This document shows, piece by piece, positions 1-10,468 of a stretch of 41,259 nucleotides of DNA (position 1 is its first letter; the number at the start of each line of letters is the position of its first letter). The position numbers were made by a program, and so were the translations under genes. Source of the DNA: Chara braunii. Lineage: Eukaryota; Streptophyta; Charophyceae; Charales; Characeae. The stretch lies in the NCBI GenBank assembly GCA_003427395.1, contig BFEA01001093.1:77034-118292 (forward strand), written 5' to 3'. The notes under the pieces were generated by a model. That model saw only the letters and a program-made list of their open reading frames with translations. It did not search any database and was not told the origin of the DNA.

Positions 1-541
1 TCGTGGCATGCCTCCTCCTCCAGGCCTTCGTCATCCTTGCCTTTGTCCTCCTCCTTGCCTACCATGTAGTTGTCCTCCTCGTCCTCCTGCCTACATATAT
101 CACAAGCCATCCGTGCCTTCACCTCTGTATAGTCAGTTTAGAGGTGCAGTCGCTTTTCCTTTCACGTTGACCTGAATATCGTTTGTTGTCCCCGTTTGGA
201 GATGCATGCGAGCCGAATCACCCCTTTAGACCTGAAAGCCCCTCACAAGCTTTTCGTTCCTCTGCAGCTCAGAAATGCCGCACACAAAAGAAATAAGAAA
301 AAAAAAATGAAAAAAACGCGGAGGCGTTTGAAGTAGTATACTTCCCTCTCTTGCCTGGCAGGTTTGTCCCTTCTACCCCCATTACCCTCTTTCCATATTC
401 ATCGTCCATTTATTGAAATGATTGAACTTCGCTCCGGAATAGCCTATGCCAGGACGTAGCAGCAGCCAGTACACAATTTGTTGCTGCAATACATCGGATG
501 TTGTGGAATGGTGTACGAATGCAAAATCAAGACTGTGTGTT

Positions 542-543
<2 letters not shown>
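1..543. other. No gene seen; pyrimidine-rich sequence
   Basis: Repeated cctcctc-type runs in the first 100 bases and a short A-run near 295-315. The reading frames crossing this stretch are short and owe most of their length to the adjacent (CT)n tract. I see no recognisable coding or RNA signal. Confidence 0.5.
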
Positions 544-623
<80 letters not shown>

Positions 624-632
624 TCTCTCTCT
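544..632. repeat. (CT)n microsatellite
   Basis: About 80 bases of nearly uninterrupted CT dinucleotide with one CC/TT interruption near 621. It produces artificial Leu-Ser and Arg-Glu repeats on the two strands, so the reading frames through it should not be taken as genes. Confidence 0.95.
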
Positions 633-1412
633 TTGATCGTCGGTGGTTGTCATTGAATGGCCATGACATGAACATCATTGACGTCCATGGAGACGCTCCT
701 GTCTGTGCAGCAGCGTGGCTCGCAAGCCTGAATTTCGGCTTCAAAGCGAACGGAGAAGAAGGTAGGCAAGCCTTTTTCCATATAATTGATCAGTGGATGG
801 AACCGTGGTAATCGACCGATTAGTGGATCGAACCAAACAACCAATCGATCCACCAGTCAACACTCCAAGCGATAAATCATCAACAGATTAATCAACGGTC
901 AAGCTCACCACTGACGCCTATAAAGAAATGTCAAGCTCACCATAGATTAATCAGCGATCAATCGCTCCTTGCGTTTGTCCTCCTCCTCCACATGTCAAGA
1001 TATCAAGCTCACCATTGACTCCTATGAAGACATCATCATGCCCACCAGACAACGGTGGACAAGTTATCCACCAAACTAATAAAGATTGAAAGAAAGCATG
1101 CACCATTGAGTGTGTCTGTCTCCTCTGCAGAGAAAGTGGCCGTTGTCTTTTGTTCGAACTCTACATCTTTTTTCTCCATTAGTTACGTAGCCTTTGGATT
1201 GTGTCAGAGTCAAAGTCAGCACCAGCGCTCCACTATGCAACACTCGTCATGTATTTCGACGCTTTTAGGGATCGTTTACATTCAAAATTATGTCGAAGTG
1301 AAAGTGTCCAAATGCATGTGTAGGGTGAGGAGTGTAGCGATTTTTTGTTTTGTTTTTGGGTCAAAAACTCCCCCTTCCTCCAGGGTATGTTGTCGGCGAC
1401 GCTCAGGGCCGA
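633..1412. other. No gene seen; short local direct repeats
   Basis: A phrase of the type caagctcaccaYtgacKcctat occurs near 899 and again near 1007. Open frames here (for example 1055-1423) have no recognisable domain and a compositionally random look. Confidence 0.4.
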
Positions 1413-1566
1413 GGTCCCACTAGCAAAGAGGATAGAATCAAGAACATGAATCTGGATGTGTTTTATGCAGAGGAGCAGAAAAACAGATCAATCTCGATTT
1501 CCTGCACCTCTCCAAAATTACGTCCAGATTCAGGCATTCGATCCGATCCTCTTTGCTAGTGGGACC
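1413..1566. mobile_element. MITE family 1, copy A (154 bp)
   Basis: Bounded by a perfect 21-bp terminal inverted repeat beginning GGTCCCACTAGCAAAG at 1413-1433 and its reverse complement at 1546-1566. The interior has no coding capacity. A second copy with the same ends and similar interior (gtggatgtgtttta, cagaaaaacag, gtccagattcagg) lies at 10469-10621, which shows that this is a dispersed element and not a local palindrome. The superfamily cannot be assigned because no clear target-site duplication is visible. Confidence 0.8.
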
Positions 1567-1611
1567 ACGCCCGGGGAGGGATCGGATTTGAGGGGTATCA
1601 CGGCATAACTT

Positions 1612-1709
1612 CCCAAAATCCCCAAAAAAAGGGGAAAAGGCCGGTCTTATGGATCTACCAAATTCGCAAATGTACATTTGTCAGCGGCCCTAGGAAGCCG
1701 CGGGGCAGG
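1612..1709. repeat. Direct repeat pair, copy 1
   Basis: The stretch with aatcccAAAAAAAGGGGAAAA, ggatctaccaaattc and gaagccgcggggca recurs at 1886-2008, with an extra insertion in the second copy. No coding content. Its nature (MITE, solo LTR piece or local duplication) is unknown. Confidence 0.7.
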
Positions 1710-1885
1710 GGAATTTTTTTTAATTTTTTTTTAATCATTATACGAAGTTCAGCAACTATTCTTCTAGCTTTAGTTTTTACTGCATTTCAAAACTAATTGA
1801 GGCTGGGAATCCCTCAAACAAAACAACCCGGAATGAAAGAACAGTACTGGGCCACAGCCCAGCTCAGGGCATACTCACACGGGGA

Positions 1886-2008
1886 CCTATAATCCCAAAA
1901 TCCCAAAAAAAAGGGGAAAATGCCGGTCACACGGATCTACCAAATTCACAAATGTACTATTCCACTGCCCATTTTTCAGTGGCCTGGGAAGCCGCGGGGC
2001 AAGGGATT
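1886..2008. repeat. Direct repeat pair, copy 2
   Basis: Counterpart of 1612-1709, same orientation, about 275 bases downstream. The two share the poly-A/GGGG block, ggatctaccaaattc and gaagccgcggggca. Copy 2 carries about 20 additional bases before the last block. Confidence 0.7.
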
Positions 2009-2188
2009 TTGCGGTCACCTCCGCAAATTCCCTTTTTTTGTTTTTGCATTTTCTTCAAAATTTGACAAAAATTCGTTCACAAAAGTTCTTGCACAATTGG
2101 TGGATGGCGCCGTGTGACCAGTCGAGTACCAAATCCCCATTTCTCCAGACGGCCGCGACCTTGTCCCATCTGAAAAGGTACAGCAGTG

Positions 2189-2698
2189 TGTTACATGATG
2201 CGCGTGCACACGCAGGCCATTTTGCAGGCCTGCGTCCTTCAGGCGAAAAGCCTGAACTTCAGGCCAAAAGCCTGAACTTCAGGCCGAAAGCCTGAATTTC
2301 AGGCCGAAAGCCTGAATTTCAGGCCGAAAGCCTGAAATACAGGGCTTACAGGCCCCATGTCGGTTCAGCCCGAAAGCCTGAATTCCAGGGCCTATCCCTG
2401 TGTCGTTTCAGACTAAAAATGGCAACAGCCTTTTTGGCCTGAAACGAAGGGCCATTTTCGGTCGTTCATCAAAACGACCGGCCCTGAAACTCAGGCACCG
2501 AACCAGGGTTTCGGGAACAGAATATTATTAGTCTGTTTCCCACGCCAGCCTCAGCAGGCTGCTGCACGCCAGCCCTGACACACTTCGGCATTGCCAAGAG
2601 CTGCCTCCTCGGCCTGACTCGCCCTCTAGTAGTCAGGAGGCAGGCCGAGGTAGTACATAGGACTTCCCAGGCACTTCCGAGGTAGGCAGTCGGCAGTT
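2189..2698 (+). repeat. 5' LTR, truncated at its 3' end
   Basis: Begins TGTTACATG and matches the 3' LTR (from 5504) over about 500 bases up to gtaggcagtcggcagtt. There the sequence switches directly into gag coding frame, so roughly the last 260 bases of the LTR, the primer-binding site and the start of gag are missing. It carries more copies of a 20-bp internal repeat than the 3' LTR does, and both LTRs have many point differences, so the insertion is not recent. Confidence 0.85.
2238..2336 (+). repeat. Tandem 20-bp hairpin repeat inside 5' LTR
   Basis: Five head-to-tail units of the form TTCAGGC-CGAAA-GCCTGAA. Each unit is a perfect 7-bp inverted repeat around a short A-rich loop, closing as C-GAAA-G, a GNRA-type tetraloop if transcribed. 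The 3' LTR has only two units (about 5552-5590). Confidence 0.85.
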
Positions 2699-4000
2699 CC
2701 CGACAGATCGCTAGCTCACCTCCAAGACCGTTTTCAGCAGTTGGAGCAGCGACCAGTCGCCGCCGCTGATGCAGGCTCTTCCAATACTGCCGACCGCCTC
2801 AATGCATTGGAGATGCACGTCGGCTCACTCCAGGATGGTGCACAGTTACAGCTCACCGCGACGCAATAGTTGCAGCAGCGGGTCTGTACCACCACCATTA
2901 CCTCGAGTACGGAGCCGCGCGAGACAACTCCAAAGTTTGACGGGCAGGAGATCTTCTGCGACTCTATGAAGACAGATCCGATTCCATGGTTTCACAAGTT
3001 CGAGCTCACGCTGCAGCTGTCCAACGTCAAGGAACACAAGCATCACGCCTACTTGTACTCTCGCTCAGGGGGCGCGTACCAGGCTTGGTTGGACAACCTC
3101 TTGTCAAATTACGGAGAAGTAGCGGCCGACTTGCACACCAAGATCAGTTGGGATGATCTAAAGGCGGCGTGGCACAAGCGGTTCCAGGTGGAGCCGCCAG
3201 AGATCAAAGCCATGGACAAGCTCATGGTCTTCGAGCAAGGCACGCTGCCGAGTACAGACTGGATCGCCGAGTACCAACGCTTGACGTCAGACCTAGACAT
3301 CCAAATGGGCTTCAAGCCCATCCGCCACTACTTCATCTCGAGGTCATGTCCGACATTGAGCAATGCCCTGACGCATGTCGAGGACACCTTGACGACGACG
3401 GCGGAATTATTTGACAAGGCTGCGCAGATCATCGTCACGAACAAGGAGGCCAAAAACCTCCGTTCATCTGCGTCAGGCCCGAGCAGGGACCAGCATCGGC
3501 CAAGAGTGGCCGTGGTTGCAGCGGCAGCGCCGTTAGACCAAACCAACGAGGCTGTGTCTGCCAGTGAAGGGGACAGATTCGCAGCCGCCCGGGAAGGTGG
3601 TCGCCCCGGCAGAGGCCGAGGACGCAGCAAGACGAAGACACGCACCGTTTCTAGCCCTGGGCCCGTTGCAGCAGCTAAGACAGGTCCATGGACCCCGTAT
3701 GGCATCTCCGAGTCCGCATACAACTTGATACAAGGCGCGCGAGAGATTCCACTATTGCCTTTGGTGCAACAACGATCTTCATCATACGGAGGGTTGCCCA
3801 TTGAAAGGCAAGGGCAGACAGGAAAACTGAGCACCGCCGAGAGTGACGCGACGACACTCTCGACGCCTTCGGAACTGGTTTCTTCGCGAGTAACCAGCCT
3901 TCATTCCGAGGCGCACGCGGAAGTCGACAGTCCTCTGCTTCTACTTTCTTTTGAGGACTATGCTGCCCGACTCGTTCCAACACTGGGTACTCAAGCTTAA
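2699..4000 (+). pseudogene. gag: gag of gypsy element (broken)
   Basis: Gag would form the virus-like particle and bind the element RNA. One frame can be followed from 2699: an N-terminal Gln/Leu-rich coiled-coil-like part, then a capsid-like region (PKFDGQ near 2933, later WDDLKAAWHKRF and DWIAEYQRL), then an Arg/Gly-rich basic stretch near 3590-3640. Damage seen directly: an in-frame TAG at 2867-2869; a CCHC zinc knuckle (C-x2-C-x4-H-x4-C, cysteines at 3756 and 3795) that lies in a different frame from the rest, implying one shift before it and one after; and a TAA at 3998-4000. The same frame continues into pol, so the element probably encoded one Gag-Pol polyprotein and the TAA is a mutation. 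The start is lost in the deletion at 2698. Confidence 0.85.
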
Positions 4001-4009
4001 GGACAAGGA

Positions 4010-5323
4010 GTGTGTGTAGTTTCTTCTCCGTCCGGCAACAGCGACATATCGTCTTCAAGTGGTTCGTCATGGGATTCGGCGCGCGAGTTCAATATAGAGG
4101 CAGTGGACCCGCTCACGTCTGAGGACTTTGCATGGCTTCCTCTCCCGACCACGGACTGTTTGCCGGGACCGCAATGCGCAACACTTAGCGCTCATCTCCA
4201 CACTTACCTTTCCTTCTATGCACGACCAACTTCACCAACGGATGATGAAGTCGCGGTGGGGGACATCCTGGCATATACTACCAAGGTGGCCCGCGAGTTT
4301 CGCACGCAGCGGTACGATAACAACAATGCACCGCTCATGTATGTCCGCATCCAGGTTGGCCAAGCGTCCTACAACACTTTGCTGGATAGCGGCGCGACTC
4401 GCAACTTCATGAGCCAATCCTTTATGCAAAGGGTTGGCCTTGGCGCACAACTTCGGAAGAAGGCAAACCCGACGGCGATCAAGTTGGCGGATGGAAAGAC
4501 GCAGCAACTTCTTGACCGTTACATCGAGGCCGTACCGGTCTACTTCGCACCTCATGCATGCGAACAGGTAACATTCGATATTCTCGATATGGACTTCGAC
4601 ATCATTCTGGGAATGCCTTGGCTTGCAAGTGCGGATCACACGGTCAACGTCCATCGGTGGACTCTTAGCGTTCGCGACGCCTTCGACGCGGAAGTGGCGT
4701 GTACTATTCCTCTACCGCACCCTTCGATCCGGTGCCAAGTGGTGACGGCCAAATCATTCCGGGCGACTTGCGCTTATGAGCAGCCCGAGGAGATCGACCT
4801 ATGTTTCCTACGGACCGTCGCGGTAGCCGACTCTTCACCCACGGACTTGTCTTCGGACCCCCGTGTGGTGCGGTTGCTGGACGAGTTCGCCGACATCTTC
4901 GAGTCACCTACCGGTGTGGTGCCGGATCGGCCGATCTCTCACGAGATCATTCTTAAGGCCGGTGCCGTGCCGCCGAAAGGTTGCATCTATCGGATGAGCG
5001 AGGAGGAGCTTGAGGTACTCCGCGCACAACTCGACGATTTGTTGGCCAAGGGCTGGATCTGCCCGAGTAGCTCCCCATATGGAGCACCAGTTCTCTTCGT
5101 CAGGAAGAAGAACAAGGATCTACGATTGTGCATCGACTACCGCAAGCTCAACGCGCAAACCGTCAAGAATGCGGGGCCTCTTCCTCGCATCGACGATCTT
5201 CTCGAGCGACTAGGCGGTGCGAAGTATTTTTCCAAGTTCGATTTGAAATCAGGATATCATCAAATCTCGATCCGGCCGAACGATCGCTACATTTGGTGCA
5301 TTTTGCATACTGCACACACCTAG
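4010..5323 (+). pseudogene. pol: pol fragment: retropepsin plus N-terminal RT
   Basis: Continues the gag frame after the TAA. Residues about 110-215 form a retropepsin-like aspartic protease: the catalytic LLDSGAT is near 4380-4400 and the later ILGMPWL flap/helix block near 4603-4622. The gypsy-type reverse transcriptase begins around 4960 and is recognisable through [31 protein letters not shown] and [13 protein letters not shown]. It stops right after that block; the palm motif with the catalytic YxDD, the thumb/connection, RNase H and integrase are absent. The last ten or so residues before the stop at 5323 do not fit the family, marking the deletion point. Cannot encode a working polymerase. 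Confidence 0.9.
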
Positions 5324-5490
5324 CTGACCGATGGTTAACCCGTGCGGATTTCAAGCAACAACTCCATACGTTCTCGCACGCTACGAACGCAAGATGCAAG
5401 GCAAGCCGGTTTCTTCGGCTCCACGCCGCGCCCGCGTCCAGGTTCCATCTTCAGATCGACAGCTTCGCCGTCGTCCCGGCTTGACTTCAT
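5324..5490 (+). other. Short internal remnant between RT break and polypurine tract
   Basis: An open stretch ends in a stop at about 5482-5484, just before the polypurine tract, where the C-terminus of Pol would normally lie. It is probably the tail of Pol joined to the RT stub by the large internal deletion. No domain is recognisable. Confidence 0.4.
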
Positions 5491-5503
5491 AAGGAGGGGG
5501 GGG
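5491..5503 (+). other. Polypurine tract
   Basis: AAGGAGGGGGGGG immediately precedes the TGTTAC start of the 3' LTR, the expected position of the plus-strand priming site of an LTR retrotransposon. Confidence 0.9.
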
Positions 5504-6217
5504 TGTTACATGCTGCGCGTGCACACGCGACCATTTTGCAGGCCTCCATTCTTTAGGCCAAAAGCCTGAACTTCAGGCCGAAAGCCTGAAATCCAGGGCT
5601 TACAGACCCCATGTCGGTTCAGCCCAAAAGCCTGAATTCGAGGGCCTATCCCTGTGTCGTTTTCGACTAAAAATGGCAACAGCCTTTTTAGCCTGAAACG
5701 AAGTTCAATTTTCGGTCGTTTATCAGAACGGCCGGCCCTGAAACTCAGGCACCGAACCAGGGTTTCGAGAACAGACTATTATTAGTCTAATTCCCATGCC
5801 AGGCTCAGCAGGCTGCTGCATGCCAGCCCCTGGCACACTTCGGCATTGGCAAGAGTTGCCTCCTTGGCCTGACTCGCCCTCCAGTAGTCAGGAGGCAGGC
5901 CGAGGTAGTACATAGGACTTCCCAGGCACTTCCGAGGTAGGCAGTCGGCAGTTGTAGTCTTCTAGATTCGGGAGCAGCACTCTGGAGGGAGCGCTGCAGT
6001 GTAGTAGTAGTAGCGTTAGCTTGTAGTCTTCAGCGCTGGGCGCAGTAGGTAGCTGTAGTCTCCAGCGCTGGGCGCCATAGCCAGGTAGTACTAGAGAGAG
6101 AGAGAGGGCTTGGGCGGAGGCCAGAGGTACCTGCCTGCAGCGCCGTTGCTCCAGCTTCGTCTTCGATGTACCTGCAGCACAGCGCCAACATCACATGTTA
6201 GTATCTGGTTCGTAACA
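5504..6217 (+). repeat. 3' LTR (714 bp)
   Basis: Starts TGTTACATG directly after the polypurine tract and, by my reading, ends at GTAACA (6212-6217), giving a 6-bp TGTTAC/GTAACA terminal inverted repeat with TG...CA ends. Its first 450 bases align with the 5' LTR. The last 260 bases, absent from the 5' LTR, contain tagtagtag and an (AG)n run. The 3' boundary is less certain than the start because no target duplication supports it. Confidence 0.75.
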
Positions 6218-7729
6218 GAGAGAGAGAGAGAGAGAGTTCTTCCTCTTCCTCTTCTCAGTCCACCATCTCTTCTCTCCCTCTCAACTTCTGACTTCACTGC
6301 ATCTGGAGACTATGAGAGAAGAGATACAGAGCTTGGTGACATTTGATCCAGACTCGACTTTTGGGGGTTCAGACATGGCAACGAGGGACTATTTGGGATT
6401 GGTGACCAAGACTTGGTGTTAGCGACATTCCCATCCTTCACCCTCCTTTCGTTTGATCCTTATCTCTTCGTCTATGTATGTCTGGACCTCGCGCTTTCAT
6501 CTTGTGTACAGCGCCAGACTCCTTCACACTTGGTGATGGATACCATGCATGTTTAGTCTGAGTTTAAACATTGATGGGGCTAGTTAATAGTACTCTAGCA
6601 TTCTGCTTCGCTACTCTGAACTACGTGAATGAGGTCAGTCATGTCAGGTCAGTCTTTGTACTATCAAAGTCTTCCCTGCGCTATTCAGCACCTTTTGTAT
6701 GTATGAGAATGCACATTGTCTGTCGAGACTCTACTCGCACTGTATTGTCCATTCAGTCCTTTTCATCACATTGCAGTTCCTTGGTTATTACGTACATGGC
6801 ATATCTGTGCATGTAACAATGTGACGTGAACCATGCCCAGAACCTCAAATAGGCCCTTCCCAAATCCGCATATTTTGTGGATTTGGGGTAGCCGTATGAG
6901 TCCTCAGAAAGGAAAGGTGCCGGGAGTTATATGTCTAGGAACAGAAATGGCCAACACACGGACCGCTGCCCTAACTTATCCACGACCCTAGAAAAAAGGG
7001 GAAACAAAGAAACAATGCCTACACGGCCAACAAAGCCCAACAAACCCAACTTATTACCCCTAAATCGAACAAAGTGTATCCTCATGGACTAAAAGAAACA
7101 CACAGGTCTATCCTACCTCTATTCAACATAGACTTATCTTGTACTAAAGGACAGACTCACTTCACTCTACTTAAAAGTTATATAGTTACCTTCTATTCCT
7201 AACGGTTGCTATATCCACCTAAACCGGTGGTAGTCTCAGTATAAGACTGCCAACTGTTTTCCTAAGACGCTCCCTCCAGCTCCTACCTCCCTGCCTGTCT
7301 CCTGTGACCGAACCTGCAATTGAGCGTACAGGTTGAAATTACGAGTCTAATTCTTAAATAACCAATCTTTCAGCCTCAATCTTCCGTCATCTACGGATGC
7401 CATTTTGTCGCGCAAGCACCAAGTTTTTCTGAACCAGTATAACCCACTCAGCCTGCTGTCAGACTATGAATCCCCCTCGGCGGTGGACAAGCGCGGTAGA
7501 GTCTGCAACCCCGTGGGCGCGTTCGCGCGGCTGTGTGATTTCGCAGACGTGGTGCAGCCGGTGGGGAGGGGGGTTGGGGATTCGGGAAGCGCCATGGGGT
7601 GGCGCAACCCCAGCCCCACCTCCTCAAGCAAAAAAGAATTAAAAAAAAAAACAATTTTTTTGGTGGGGGTGGGTTTGGCCGTGAGAGAAGTAAATTGAAA
7701 AAAAAAATGTTTTTTTTTTTTTTTTCTTG

Positions 7730-7735
<6 letters not shown>
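6218..7735. other. No gene seen
   Basis: An (AG)n run follows the LTR, then non-repetitive sequence with only short unconvincing frames (for example 6571-6816). Around 6990-7260 it is A/C-rich with no recognisable motif. From about 7620 it grades into poly-A/poly-T and GATT repeats. Confidence 0.4.
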
Positions 7736-7764
<29 letters not shown>

Positions 7765-7862
7765 GTGGGGAGGGTCGCCCCACCCCCCCGTTGATGGATT
7801 GATTGATTGATTGGTTTTTTGGTTTTTTGGTTGGTTGGTTGGTTGGTTGGTTGGTTGATTGG

Positions 7863-7897
<35 letters not shown>

Positions 7898-7913
7898 GTT
7901 GATTGATTGATTG

Positions 7914-7949
<36 letters not shown>

Positions 7950-8004
7950 GTGGGGGCGGGGTCGCCCCCTCACTCCCAACAGGCCCACACACACACACAC
8001 ACAC
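7736..8004. repeat. (GATT)n tracts with GC hairpins and (CA)n
   Basis: Long TTGATTGATTG arrays (7736-7762, 7796-7810, 7855-7946) with a TTGG variant between them. Two arrays are followed directly by a GC-rich palindromic core, GGGGAGGGTCGCCCC near 7767 and GGGGCGGGGTCGCCCC near 7951; the second is followed by (CA)n at 7985-8003. On the minus strand the arrays give artificial INQSINQS peptides. Confidence 0.9.
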
Positions 8005-8385
8005 GAAGTTTAGTATATTTGCATGTTCTATCGGAAGATTCATTCGATTTTGCTTCTTTTTTTTTTTCGTTGATTGATTTTTTTTTATTTTTTTTTTTTT
8101 TTTTTAAANAACACTCTCCCCGCCAGTGTTAGTGTTGCTGATAAGAGCAGACACCACTAACACCAGCAGGGACTCGGAGGCTCCATCTATTGGTGGGGAG
8201 CATCACCTGCGGGAAAACGGGTCCAGCGTCCCATATACAGAAAATGAGAATGTCTGAGAACAATGAGAACAGTGACTGTGAGGTCTGCCAGCATTGATTG
8301 CCCTGCAACCCAGGGGATTGATTGAGCAGCCCTAAATAGTGTCTTGTTCGCCCTCAAAAAAGGGGCACCAGATAAAACAGTTAAA

Positions 8386-8502
8386 GTCTGATTGATTGAT
8401 TGAGTGAGTGAGTGTTTGGGGAGGGGTCGCCCCACCCCCCTGCCACCCACCATGCGCGTGCACACACACACACACACACTCACACACACACACACACACA
8501 CA
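8386..8502. repeat. Third GATT / GC-hairpin / (CA)n module
   Basis: (GATT)n with a GAGT variant, then GGGGAGGGGTCGCCCC near 8419, then two (CA)n blocks at 8460-8502. Same order as the module ending at 8004, so the three parts travel together instead of arising independently. Confidence 0.85.
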
Positions 8503-8518
8503 CATGCCCCACTCCTCT

Positions 8519-8594
8519 GCATCACGGCGCTCCAGAAGACTGATTTCGGTCGCCTGTTTGCAACCGAAATCAGTCTTCTGGAACGTCGTGATGC
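8519..8594. repeat. 35-bp-arm inverted repeat (hairpin)
   Basis: Left arm 8519-8553 and right arm 8560-8594 are reverse complements except at three positions, all transitions, with a 6-base spacer (ctgttt). It sits immediately before the truncated start of LINE C. A transcript would fold into a nearly perfect 35-bp stem, comparable in size to a small-RNA precursor. No coding content. Confidence 0.85.
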
Positions 8595-8640
8595 ACGCCT
8601 GGAAAAAGTTGAAGCCAACAAAACATAAAGAGCCGTCGTC

Positions 8641-9808
8641 GAAGGCAGAAGTCTTAGGAGAACTGCTTTTGAAAAATCAATACCTGCTAGATAAGGATGG
8701 AGCCCCATTTTCAGCTGCAGACAGGCCTGGTAATTTTGGAAGACTATGAATAGAAAAGGGTATCGTTCAAATTAAGGACATCAGGCAGACAAACAATTAT
8801 GGTTGGTTAACTGAGGCTGAGTTGAGAAGTCGGTAGCCTTACTTGAGAGATGCAGGGGCTAAGCTACAATGCTTACATGATGCAGTCCCACCTCATTAGG
8901 TGACTCTGCTGGAGGCAGAAGCACCTCTGGAGTTAAACAAGTGGTACTGTCTATGGAGAACGGACCTGTGCTGCACGGTTTGTAGACTGATTGAGCAGGA
9001 GGCTCATAAATCTCCGATCTTTCAGATCTGGACTGCTGATGCCGACTGGATGGAAACATGGTCATTACGATTTGAGACAAAAGGTATTCTCACCACTACA
9101 CCGGAGGCAAATGAGTGTAGAGTAGAGTCACGTTTGGACAGGCATGGGGTTGCCCACACAGTATTGAGGCACAGGGGAACGCCACTTGTTAGCCTCAGAC
9201 TTGATACCACTAGATGGTTTTGGACTATATCGGTTCAGAACCGGGAAGTTGTTCAGTCCATGGATTCCTATACCTCCAAGTTCGGTACGAACTTTCTTAG
9301 GGAGCTTTCAACTTGTAGCCCCTTCAAGTGGTTGAGTAAACAAAAACAAGAGTTGTCACTGATTGAGTATGCCAAAGATAACCAAATGAAGCATTGGCAG
9401 CTTTTGAAGACTCTTCCCTTTGAAAAACTCAGCAATCTGGTAGCCAGAGGGATGGAAGTACCCACAACCTGTGCTCGTTGTCAATGGGCATGGAAAACTA
9501 ACCGGCATCTTTGGATAAATTGCCCATTCTTAACGCGTATATGGTCCTGGTGGCATAGACATTGGGCAAGATTACCTTGGTCCTCCTTCGTGTGGACAAA
9601 GGAGTTCACTCTATCTGGCATTCCGACGACTGCCTGCAGGGAAGACTCCTCAACCTGCTACGTGGCTCAGACTTGTCGAGCCATCATCATGACTACTATT
9701 TGGCTCGAAAGAAACCAACATGTCTTTCGCCAAGAACCTTGTGAAGATGTGCAACTTAAAGCCGTTATGAGGACTCTGATTCGCCAATGCGTCTGGTCAG
9801 ATTGGTAA
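8641..9808 (+). pseudogene. LINE C ORF2 C-terminus with zinc-binding domain
   Basis: The frame can be followed from about 8641 (LGELLLKNQYLLDKDG) through three in-frame stops near 8748, 8836 and 8898, then 302 open codons to 9808. Near residues 190-210 of the open part is CARC...HLWINC followed by FLTRIWSWWHRHW, the zf-RVT pattern found at the C-terminus of plant LINE reverse transcriptases; a later IWLERNQHVF also matches the equivalent region of LINE D in this window (VIWEVRNKTVF). No endonuclease or RT catalytic region is present. The first codon of the open part is not a real start; this is an internal stretch. Confidence 0.85.
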
Positions 9809-10338
9809 CGCAAAGCCAAGGGTGGTCAAGTTCGGAAAGGAGCAGACTGGTTTTGGAAGACATGGGGTGCCAGACACAGTTTGGTGAAACCTGGTCCGTT
9901 TGGCCAACCTGTTCTCTCCATTTGGTTAACTTCGAAGACGATGTAGGCTTACAATTCTGGTTTGGTTTACAGGATAAAGGCCGTTTTAGACACATGAAAA
10001 AATATTTCGCTCCGAGTCAGATAGCTCCTTTCCTTTCCTCTTTGGAGCCTTTCTAAAGCCTACCTTCGTAAACCTTGAGCCTTCAAGCCAATGGTTTTGG
10101 TAGTTTTAACTCGTTATCACAGGCTGAGGGGTAGTAAAGTTATACATTTCTAGTCCGCCCGTCTTTTGCTGAACTTCAAGGTTAATGTTTTTGAGAAGTT
10201 TTTGAGAGTAGCCTTTTGGGAGTAGAATGCGGAGGGGACGCTGGACCCGGTTTCCAGCACGATTCATTGGTGACTTCCGGGTTGAATTGTAAGGGCTGCG
10301 GCCTCAAATTTTCATTGAATATAAAGTTACAACTTCTC

Positions 10339-10363
10339 AAAATAAATAAATAAATAAATAAAT
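10339..10363 (+). repeat. (AAAT)n LINE tail
   Basis: Six AAAT/TAAA units after the LINE C 3' region, in the position and orientation of a LINE tail. Confidence 0.8.
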
Positions 10364-10468
10364 CGAGAAATGGTCCAAAAAATAAAATAAAAAAAATCAC
10401 GGGGCCTGATATAGACATCAAGATAGTACAGGCTGTGCATCCACACTTCCGAGGGACATCTAGAGCGA

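Larger units (their letters stand above)
2189..6217 (+). mobile_element. Degenerate Ty3/gypsy LTR retrotransposon
   Basis: The order is 5' LTR (truncated), gag, protease, partial reverse transcriptase, polypurine tract, 3' LTR, all on the plus strand. Retropepsin and RT motifs and the PPT/LTR junction identify it as an LTR retrotransposon; RT style and the gag-protease-RT order fit Ty3/gypsy. At about 4.0 kb it is far short of a full element: the 5' LTR end, primer-binding site and gag start are deleted, as are the RT C-terminus, RNase H and integrase. No matching 5-bp target duplication was found (cagtg on the left, gagag on the right), so either the copy is rearranged or my 3' end is off. 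Not autonomous. Confidence 0.9.
8641..10363 (+). mobile_element. LINE C, 5'-truncated copy
   Basis: The coding remnant 8641-9808 is followed by about 530 bases of non-coding 3' sequence and ends in an (AAAT)n tail at 10339-10363, a normal 3' end for a non-LTR retrotransposon. The upstream break at about 8600-8640 is the usual 5' truncation. No target duplication was identified. Confidence 0.75.

Noticed and set aside
382-853. Several open frames on both strands around the (CT)n tract
   Set aside because: Most of their length is microsatellite translated as Leu-Ser or Arg-Glu; the remaining parts overlap in different frames with no domain.
7448-8043. Minus-strand frames rich in INQSINQS
   Set aside because: Direct translation of GATT repeats; no gene.
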